Shown here piece by piece: positions 55,955-64,000 of a stretch of 64,000 bases of DNA; positions within the stretch are counted from its first letter, which is position 1; every line of letters begins with the position of its first letter. This DNA is from Bosea sp. 685 (lineage in GTDB: Bacteria > Pseudomonadota > Alphaproteobacteria > Rhizobiales > Beijerinckiaceae). The translations under genes were made by a program, and so were the position numbers. Below the pieces are notes generated by a model. The model had not been told where the DNA came from. It made no database searches and saw only the letters and a program-made list of their open reading frames with translations. Location: contig NZ_CP134779.1 in NCBI RefSeq assembly GCF_031884435.1, positions 5,394,001-5,458,000 of the forward strand, given 5' to 3'.

Positions 55955-56650
55955 ATGGATTTGTCGACAGCGCAGCGCGCAACGGTCACGGATGGCCGGA
56001 TGATCATCGCCGGCGTACCCGGCCACTTCGTGCAGGCCCCGGCGCGCCGGCTGACTGTGGAGGCGAGCGGGCTTACCGCGCTTTCGGGCTATGCGCTGCG
56101 CGACGGCGCGCTGGCCAATGACGGCCGGATCGCCGCGCAGGCAAGGCTGCCCGAGGACGGCCTCGGCCGGGCCGGCCTCAGCGAGGAAGCCGGCGAGATG
56201 CCGCTGGCGATTCGCCCCTTGCCCGAGGGCGGCACTGCGGCGCGCATGCTGCTCGTGCTGGCGTATGGCCAGGAGGAGCCGGGCTATCACGCCACGCTCT
56301 GGCTGCCCGAAGAGATCTTTTCAGCTCTGAAGCAGGACGTCGAGGCTGGCCGCGCCGGGCGGCTTTCCCTCGTCGCCACCACGAGCCTCTGGCTCGACGA
56401 GGCGGAGCGCGACACGCCTGCCGAGCGCCGCGTCGCCTGGCGGCTCGGGCCGGACCCCGACGATGAGGGCAGCGCCCCGGCGCGCGGCCTGGTCGAGCGC
56501 ATCGCCTGGAGCGCGGCCGCCGCCCCGCTTGCGCCAGCTGAGGACGAGCCGGAGGAGACGGTCACCGAGGCGCTGAGGCGCCTGAACTGGAGCCTGAAAC
56601 AGATCGCGCTGGTGCTGGTCTTCCTGATGATCGTGGCCGCGTTGAAGTAG
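55955..56650 (+). CDS. Hypothetical protein with C-terminal membrane anchor
   Basis: 231 residues from the ATG at 55955 with CGGAG upstream; the frame is open further upstream only through REP sequence. Most of the protein is soluble and acidic, with Glu/Asp clusters such as PAEDEPEETVTEALRRLN before a single C-terminal helix (QIALVLVFLMIVAALK). Tail-anchored topology with a cytoplasmic body is likely. No family recognised. Confidence 0.75.
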   Translation: MDLSTAQRATVTDGRMIIAGVPGHFVQAPARRLTVEASGLTALSGYALRDGALANDGRIAAQARLPEDGLGRAGLSEEAGEMPLAIRPLPEGGTAARMLLVLAYGQEEPGYHATLWLPEEIFSALKQDVEAGRAGRLSLVATTSLWLDEAERDTPAERRVAWRLGPDPDDEGSAPARGLVERIAWSAAAAPLAPAEDEPEETVTEALRRLNWSLKQIALVLVFLMIVAALK

Positions 56651-56665
56651 CGCTTTGATGTCGCA

Positions 56666-56745
56666 TCGGCCCGAAAGCCGTTTCCCGCTTTTCGGGCCGA
56701 TGCACTACGCTGATACTGGCCAGAGCCGGATACTGGCCAGAGCCG
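56666..56745. repeat. REP-like palindrome followed by a 17-bp direct duplication
   Basis: tcggcccgaaagccgtttcc and cgcttttcgggccgatgca form the palindrome (to 56705); gatactggccagagccg is then present twice at 56712 and 56729. Confidence 0.88.
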
Positions 56746-56751
56746 GATTTC

Positions 56752-57774
56752 TCAGCGGATCGGCGGGGCGTATTGCAGCCCGCCATTGGTCCAGAGCGCG
56801 TTCTGCCCGCGCGCGATCTTCAGTGGCGACGACTTGCCGAGATGGCGCTCGAAGACCTCGCCGTAATTGCCGGCGGTCTTGATCACCTTATAGGCCCAGT
56901 CATTGCCGAGGCCGAGCGCCTGGCCAAAGGAGCCCTCGACGCCGAGCAGGCGGCGGATGTCGGGATTGGTCGATTTGCGCATCTCGTCGACATTGGCCTG
57001 CGTCACCTCGAGCTCCTCGGCCGTGACCAGCGCGTACTGGACCCAGCTGACGATATCGAACCACTGGTCGTCGCCATGGCGCACGGCATAGGCGAGCGGC
57101 TCCTTCGAGATCGTCTCCGGCAGCACGACATGCTCGGACGGGTCCTTGAAGCGCAGCCGCTCGGCATAGAGGCCGGACTGGTCGGTGGTGAAGACGTCGC
57201 AGCGGCCGCTCTCATAAGCCTCGGTCGCCTCGTTGTTGGTGGCGAAGGTCACCGGCTCGAACTTCAGATTGTTCTTGCGGAAATAATCGGCGGTGTTGAG
57301 CTCGGTCGTGGTGCCCTGCTGGATGCAGATCGAGGCGCCGCTGAGCTCGCGGGCCGATTTGATGTTCAGGGCCTTCTTCACCATGAAGCCCTGGCCGTCA
57401 TAATAGAACACCGCCCGGAAATTCAGGCCGAGGATGGTGTCGCGGCTCATCGTCCAGGTCGTCGTCGCCGCGATCAGGTCGCTCTCGCCCGATTGCAGCG
57501 CGGTGAAGCGGTCCTTGGACGAGAGCGAGACGAACTTGACCTTGCTGGCGTCGTCGAAGATCGCGGCGGCGAGCCCGCTGCAGAAATCGATATTGACGCC
57601 CTTCCAGGTGCCGCCCGCATCGGCGAGACCGAAGCCTGCGAGCCCGGTGCCGATGCCGCAATTCAGGACGCCGCGCGCCTTGATCGCCTTCAGGGTCTGG
57701 GCCTGCGCCTGCCCGCCATATGACAGGCCGATCGCCAGCAGGAACCCGACCAGAACTCTCCCGTAACGTGCCAT
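56752..57774 (-). CDS. General L-amino acid-type ABC substrate-binding protein (AapJ/BztA-like)
   Basis: 340 residues with a signal peptide ending GQAQAQ. Family 3 features include VLNCGIGTGLAGFGLADAGG, TWKGVNIDFCSGLAAAIFDD and VTFATNNEATEAYESGRCDV; Cys residues at about 39 and 65 match the AapJ group. No permease or ATPase genes adjoin it, so it is an orphan binding protein that must use a transporter encoded elsewhere. Confidence 0.93.
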   Translation of the reverse strand: MARYGRVLVGFLLAIGLSYGGQAQAQTLKAIKARGVLNCGIGTGLAGFGLADAGGTWKGVNIDFCSGLAAAIFDDASKVKFVSLSSKDRFTALQSGESDLIAATTTWTMSRDTILGLNFRAVFYYDGQGFMVKKALNIKSARELSGASICIQQGTTTELNTADYFRKNNLKFEPVTFATNNEATEAYESGRCDVFTTDQSGLYAERLRFKDPSEHVVLPETISKEPLAYAVRHGDDQWFDIVSWVQYALVTAEELEVTQANVDEMRKSTNPDIRRLLGVEGSFGQALGLGNDWAYKVIKTAGNYGEVFERHLGKSSPLKIARGQNALWTNGGLQYAPPIR

Positions 57775-57955
57775 TTCTTGTCCCCTTATGAGCTCGTCTT
57801 ATGAGCTTGCGGCTTGGATGCCGGGCTCAAGGAAGCGCCTGCCCGGAGCGGGGGTCAATCACTGATGCTATGATAATTGCCGGGACCGTATTCATCGGGA
57901 AAATATGATCTCGCCTCACACAACCTCCGGCACATTAAGGCCGCGACGCTCGCTA

Positions 57956-58007
57956 CCCTTCTCCCGCATCAAAGTCGGCTGTTGCCGACTTTGATGCGGG
58001 AGAAGGG
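57956..58007. repeat. Perfect 24-bp inverted repeat with 4-nt loop
   Basis: The arm cccttctcccgcatcaaagt plus cggc (57956-57979) is followed by tgtt and the exact reverse complement (57984-58007). It lies in the 487-bp gap between the amino-acid binding protein gene and the next gene; the rest of that gap holds a degraded interspersed repeat, a terminator and a REP unit. Confidence 0.97.
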
Positions 58008-58082
58008 AAAGGCGTGCTCCGCCATTTCCGAGATGCCCGGATCAAGCCCGACCATGACGGCAGAGCGATGCTGAAGCACAGA

Positions 58083-58117
58083 AAAAAGCGCCCCGCGAGC
58101 AATCGCGGGACGCTTTC
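58083..58117 (-). terminator. Rho-independent terminator
   Basis: On the minus strand AGCGTCCCGCGA-TTGC-TCGCGGGGCGCT is followed by TTTTTTC. It is about 145 nt past the stop of the small secreted protein gene at 58262 and the only U-tailed hairpin there. Confidence 0.8.
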
Positions 58118-58192
58118 TGGATATGTGCCGGCGAGCCGCTAGACCAACTTCCGATCCAATCGGATCGTTAAATTGCTCTAGCTCTTGGCTTT

Positions 58193-58244
58193 AACGCGTT
58201 TTCTTCACGCGAACCGGTATCCACTTCGCTCGAAAATGCTCTAG
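58193..58244. repeat. REP-like palindrome (aacgcgttttcttcacgcga family)
   Basis: Single copy of the unit found three times at 54901-55068, ending cgctcgaaaatgctctag. Confidence 0.9.
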
Positions 58245-58261
58245 CGGGGCTCGCCCCGGGC

Positions 58262-58546
58262 TCAGCTCTTGCTGGGCATCATCTTCATGGCGTTGTCCAT
58301 GTGGGTGGTGCAGCCCTTCATGTCCTTCTTGGCCATCATCTCCTTGGCCATGGTCATTTCCTTCGTGGCCGCGGTCTTCTTGGTCGCGTCCGTCAGCTTG
58401 GACGCGTCGGTATCCAGCTTGGTCAACTCGGCCTGGGTGCAGGTCACCGGCGCCGCAGGTGTCGCGGGCATCGTGGTCTGCGCCTGAACCGGCGACAGAG
58501 CGAGCGCGAAGCCGAGAGCCGCAAGCGTAAGGGTGGTTTTGAACAT
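58262..58546 (-). CDS. Small secreted Lys/Met-rich protein
   Basis: 94 residues with a signal peptide ending PVQAQT. The mature part is helical and has two Cys (VTCTQAEL, MKGCTTHM) separated by a Lys/Met-rich stretch such as TKEMTMAKEMMAKKD. No family recognised. On the minus strand GGAAC, 16 nt and TGTT lie about 45 nt upstream, a weak resemblance to an EcfG stress promoter. Confidence 0.8.
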   Translation of the reverse strand: MFKTTLTLAALGFALALSPVQAQTTMPATPAAPVTCTQAELTKLDTDASKLTDATKKTAATKEMTMAKEMMAKKDMKGCTTHMDNAMKMMPSKS

Positions 58547-58835
58547 GATTTTTCTCCCTGATGAACCGAATGGCTCATATCGGAAAGAACAATTCGGCGA
58601 GAATTTCGTTCCATTAATTCTAAGATCCAGAGGAAAACGTTCTCATTCGAAAGCTGAATTCCACACCGGAACATGGAGATAGCGTTTTTATCTGGATTTC
58701 GACTTATTGCTTTCTTTCTTCATCGCACGATGTCGATCTTGAAATATTGTCGAAAACGCGCCGCCCTTTCCTTGGTGATCGCGACGCAACCTCTCGCGCG
58801 CCGGCGCGTTTCCCTCATCTCTTGGGGAGGCCATC

Positions 58836-59222
58836 ATGTTCGAAATTCTCGCCGCGCCGGACCATGTCGCCGCTTATCGCCTGACGGGCACGCTGACGGA
58901 GGCCGATCTCGACGGCGTCGTCGGCGATCTCGAGCGCAGGCTGTCCCGCCACGAAAAGCTCGGCCTCCTGGCCGATCTGACCGGCTTCGAGGACATGACC
59001 TTCCGGGCCGGGCTCAAGGACGCGCGCTATGGGCTTAGCATGCTGCGACGATTGAAGCGCTTTCCGCGCGAGGCGGTGGTCACCGACAAGGGCTGGATCG
59101 AGAGCTTCGCGGCGATCGCCAACCCGATCATCCCGCATGTCGAGGTGAAATGCTTCAAGCCAGCGGAGTTCGACGCGGCGCTGGCCTGGGCCAGCGAGAT
59201 CGAGGGCGGGCCGGAGGCGTAG
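58836..59222 (+). CDS. SpoIIAA-like (STAS/SEC14-type) protein
   Basis: 128 residues behind GGGGAGG. The pattern YRLTGTLTEADLDGVVGDLE, EKLGLLADLTGFEDMTFRAG and AVVTDKGWIESFAAIANPII is that of the SpoIIAA-like family common in proteobacteria, of unknown biochemical role and not a phosphorylated anti-anti-sigma factor in the classical sense. Monocistronic or co-transcribed with the next gene (48-bp gap). Confidence 0.9.
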   Translation: MFEILAAPDHVAAYRLTGTLTEADLDGVVGDLERRLSRHEKLGLLADLTGFEDMTFRAGLKDARYGLSMLRRLKRFPREAVVTDKGWIESFAAIANPIIPHVEVKCFKPAEFDAALAWASEIEGGPEA

Positions 59223-59270
59223 CGCCCGCTCCCCGGAAACGGCTATCATCGCGCAGCGGGCGGGGAACGC

Positions 59271-60320
59271 ATGGCCAGGATTTGCGTCTACGGTGCCGGT
59301 GCGATCGGCTGCTATCTCGGCGGGCGGCTGCTGGCGGCCGGGGCCGATCTCGGCTTCGTCGGCCGTACGCGCAGCGCCGGCGAACTGGCCGAGCATGGGC
59401 TGACGCTGACGGATCTCCGCGAAGGGCGCTGGCGCGTTCCGCCAGCAGGCATCAGCGTGGCAACCGGGCCGGAGGGCGCCGCCTCGGCCGATCTCGTGCT
59501 GGTCACGGTGAAATCGACGGCGACGGGCACGGTCGCGGCGGAGCTCGCCCAGGTGTTGCGGCCGGGCGCGGTGGTGGTGAGCTTCCAGAACGGGCTCGGC
59601 CATGCCGAGACGCTGCGCGCCGCCCTGCCCGGCCGGACCGTTCTCGCCGGCATGGTGCCGTTCAACGTGGTCTCGCCCGGTCCGGGCGCCTTCCACCAGG
59701 CTTCAGCGGGCGAGCTCGCCATCGCCGAGAATGCGGCGCTGGCGCCTTTCCTGCCGGCCTTCGCCACTGCGGGCCTGCCGCTGGAGCAGCACCGCGACAT
59801 GCTGCCGGTGCAATGGGCCAAGCTGCTCCTCAACCTCAACAATGCCGTCAACGCACTGGCGGATCGGCCGCTGCGCGAAGAGCTCTCACTGCGGGCCTAT
59901 CGGCGCTGCCTGGCGCTGGCCCAGGCGGAGGCGCTGGCGCTCCTCGACGAAACCGGCCTGCGCCCGGCCCGTTTGACGCCGCTGCCGGCGCACTGGATCC
60001 CGCGCCTGCTCGACACGCCCGACTGGCTCTTCGCCCGACTGGCCGCCCGCATGCTCGCCATCGACCCGACGGCGCGCTCCTCGATGTCGGACGATCTCGC
60101 CGCCGGGCGGCCGAGCGAGATCGACTGGATCAATGGCGAGATCGTCCGCCTCGCCGCGCGCCATGGTCGCAAGGCCCCGGTGAACGCATGCCTGGTGGCG
60201 CTGATCCATGCGGCGGAAGCGAGCGCCGAGCGCCCGACCTGGTCCGGCCCGGCCCTGCTGGCCGAGCTGGAGGCGGCGCTCGCCCGGGCAAGCGAGGTCG
60301 AGAGCGGCCTGGCGGCGTGA
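59271..60320 (+). CDS. 2-Dehydropantoate 2-reductase family protein
   Basis: 349 residues. The NADPH motif is CVYGAGAIGCYLGGRLLAAG; the catalytic Lys lies in LPVQWAKLLLNLNNAVNALA and the C-terminal domain has SSMSDDLAAGRPSEIDWING, the strongly conserved substrate block of PanE/ApbA. This copy shows the EIDWINGEIV motif better than the one at 22.3 kb, so it is the better candidate for ketopantoate reduction in CoA synthesis. Confidence 0.92.
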   Translation: MARICVYGAGAIGCYLGGRLLAAGADLGFVGRTRSAGELAEHGLTLTDLREGRWRVPPAGISVATGPEGAASADLVLVTVKSTATGTVAAELAQVLRPGAVVVSFQNGLGHAETLRAALPGRTVLAGMVPFNVVSPGPGAFHQASAGELAIAENAALAPFLPAFATAGLPLEQHRDMLPVQWAKLLLNLNNAVNALADRPLREELSLRAYRRCLALAQAEALALLDETGLRPARLTPLPAHWIPRLLDTPDWLFARLAARMLAIDPTARSSMSDDLAAGRPSEIDWINGEIVRLAARHGRKAPVNACLVALIHAAEASAERPTWSGPALLAELEAALARASEVESGLAA

Positions 60321-60328
60321 GGCTCGCT

Positions 60329-60478
60329 CCCCTTCTCCTCTCGCGGGAGAAGGTGGCAGCGCGAAGCGCTGACGGATGAGGGGGCGCTGTGCCTTCTCCG
60401 ACTAGCCAATACGCGCCAGCGACTAAGCTCACAGCACCCCCCATCCGGCGCTTTGCGCAACCTTCTCCCGAGAGAAGG
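60329..60478. repeat. Interspersed palindrome (gggagaaggtg/ggatgaggg family)
   Basis: ccttctcctctcgcgggaga, gacggatgagggggcgctgt and their complements cagcaccccccatccg and ccttctcccgagagaagg. Second copy of the element at 14174-14335. Confidence 0.85.
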
Positions 60479-60580
60479 AAAGACGCGCCACAAAGATGAA
60501 CGGCACCGAACCTTTTCGTTCAGCATCCGTTTCAACTTGAGCTGCTCTATTGCGGCATTAAGAAAAACCAGGAGGAATTC

Positions 60581-60850
60581 ATGCGTCATTTTCTGATCGC
60601 CGCGGCCATTGTGCTGGGGGCGGCCGCGACACCAGCGGCAGCAAGCGAGAGCTTCACCGGCGCGAGCGCGCTCGACAAGGTCGAGATCACCTATGCCAGG
60701 CACAACCGCGACCACCGCATGTGGGAAATCCGGCGGCGCCAGGATATGCAGGCCCAGCGCGGCCTTCGCGGCGACGGTCGCGGCTATGGCCGCCATCGTG
60801 GCGGCCCGCCACCCTGGGCCCCGGCCCATGGCCGCCGCGACCGCTGGTAA
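60581..60850 (+). CDS. Small secreted basic protein
   Basis: 89 residues behind CAGGAGG. Signal peptide ends PAAASE; the mature part is Arg/Gly/His rich (GRGYGRHRGGPPPWAPAHGR) with RHNRDHRMWEIRRRQDMQAQ before it. Similar short basic periplasmic proteins are frequent in Rhizobiales; no known function. Confidence 0.8.
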   Translation: MRHFLIAAAIVLGAAATPAAASESFTGASALDKVEITYARHNRDHRMWEIRRRQDMQAQRGLRGDGRGYGRHRGGPPPWAPAHGRRDRW

Positions 60851-60866
60851 GCCCCGGCTTCGATAG

Positions 60867-60900
60867 AGGGCTCGGCCGCAAGGCCGGGCCTTTTTGTTTT
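60867..60900 (+). terminator. Rho-independent terminator
   Basis: GGGCTCGGCC-gcaa-GGCCGGGCC followed by TTTTTGTTTT, beginning 17 nt after the small secreted protein gene. Confidence 0.9.
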
Positions 60901-60922
60901 GGAGGAGCCGCGACGCCGTCTT

Positions 60923-61062
60923 CCTTCTCCCGGATGGGAGAAGGTGCCCCGGCAGGGGCGGATGAGGGTGTGCCCTCTCAATAGAAGGCGCTGCGGCGCA
61001 GTCACACTCCAATAATCAGCGGCAGGCCCTCATCCCTGCCCTTCTCCCATCCGGGAGAAGGG
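60923..61062. repeat. Interspersed palindrome (gggagaaggtg/ggatgaggg family)
   Basis: ccttctcccggatgggagaa and ggcggatgagggtgtgccct on the left, ggccctcatccctgcccttc and cccatccgggagaaggg on the right. Third copy of the family. Confidence 0.85.
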
Positions 61063-61130
61063 TTCCCCGCGCCACTCATGCTCGCGTTTGTGGCGGGCAC
61101 GACGGCAAGCGCGCGGAAAGACTCCCGACC

Positions 61131-63878
<2,748 letters not shown>

Positions 63879-64000
63879 GACCGCAATATGGGACGGAAGC
63901 CGCCCAAGCGCGAGAGGGCAAGGCGCATGGCGGGCCGCATAGCTGACAGGAGATGGCAGGAGGAGATGGCTGCGCGGCGCGCCTTGCGCGCAGAACCAGT

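Noticed and set aside
58660..58700. EcfG-like GGAAC...CGTT on the plus strand before the SpoIIAA-like gene
   Set aside because: The spacer is only 10 nt, too short for this promoter class.

Overview
The window is a chromosomal segment of a high-GC alphaproteobacterium. Gene content, codon bias, the Rhizobiales-type interspersed palindromes and the SAM-II riboswitch point to Hyphomicrobiales, most probably a Bosea-like genus. This assignment is inference from gene style; no rRNA or other phylogenetic marker was compared. There are no tRNAs or rRNAs, no CRISPR array, no complete insertion sequence and no phage.

Layout, left to right. 1-6.6 kb: a broken TetR regulator, a secreted alpha/beta hydrolase with a repeat-expanded tail, an M50-like metalloprotease, an AraC/Ada-type DNA alkyl-repair protein, a polytopic membrane protein and a trans-3-hydroxy-L-proline dehydratase. 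6.7-14.1 kb: a divergent sugar-type locus, with a PfkB kinase and an FAH-family enzyme on one side and ugpB-ugpA-(hypothetical)-(micro-ORF)-ugpE-ugpC on the other; the ugpB leader is out of frame. 14.3-17.2 kb: a periplasmic thiol-redox pair (DsbD/ScsB-like electron transporter and redoxin). 17.4-21.4 kb: an SDR, a sulfonate/nitrate-type ABC importer and a divergent Lrp/AsnC regulator. 21.5-32.1 kb: a divergent MarR-controlled locus that combines a dipeptide-type importer (SBP, DppB, DppC, fused DppDF) with an asparaginase/isoaspartyl peptidase, a ketopantoate-reductase-like enzyme, an SDR, a creatininase-family hydrolase and a polysaccharide-deacetylase-family hydrolase. 32.2-38.4 kb: a proline-rich OmpA protein, a small YjfB-like protein and a TPP-riboswitch-controlled thiC-thiM-thiE operon. 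38.5-46.2 kb: a DUF4160/DUF2442 pair, dnaK and dnaJ with a low-GC gene between them, a CsbD stress protein, and an XRE regulator with a divergent membrane protein. 46.2-49.7 kb: a metN-metI-metQ methionine importer preceded by two small genes, a short Cys-Cys peptide ORF and a SAM-II riboswitch. 49.9-64 kb: copper-type periplasmic genes, DapA-like and FAH-like enzymes, a cold-shock protein, a Bcr/CflA-type MFS exporter, a GST, an amino-acid binding protein, small stress or secreted proteins and uvrB with a repeat-rich N-terminal extension.

The strongest regulatory features are the TPP riboswitch with a hairpin that masks the thiC ribosome binding site, the SAM-II riboswitch plus putative cysteine leader peptide ahead of metNIQ, and a perfect 16-bp MarR operator in the 26.7-kb divergent promoter. 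Intergenic space is heavily seeded with palindromic repeats of at least four families, including two perfect inverted repeats of 21 and 24 bp with 4-nt loops. Intergenic stretches not listed as features (for example 1316-1458, 8867-9136, 17192-17386, 57775-57955, 58547-58835, 63879-64000) hold nothing I can identify beyond presumed promoters.
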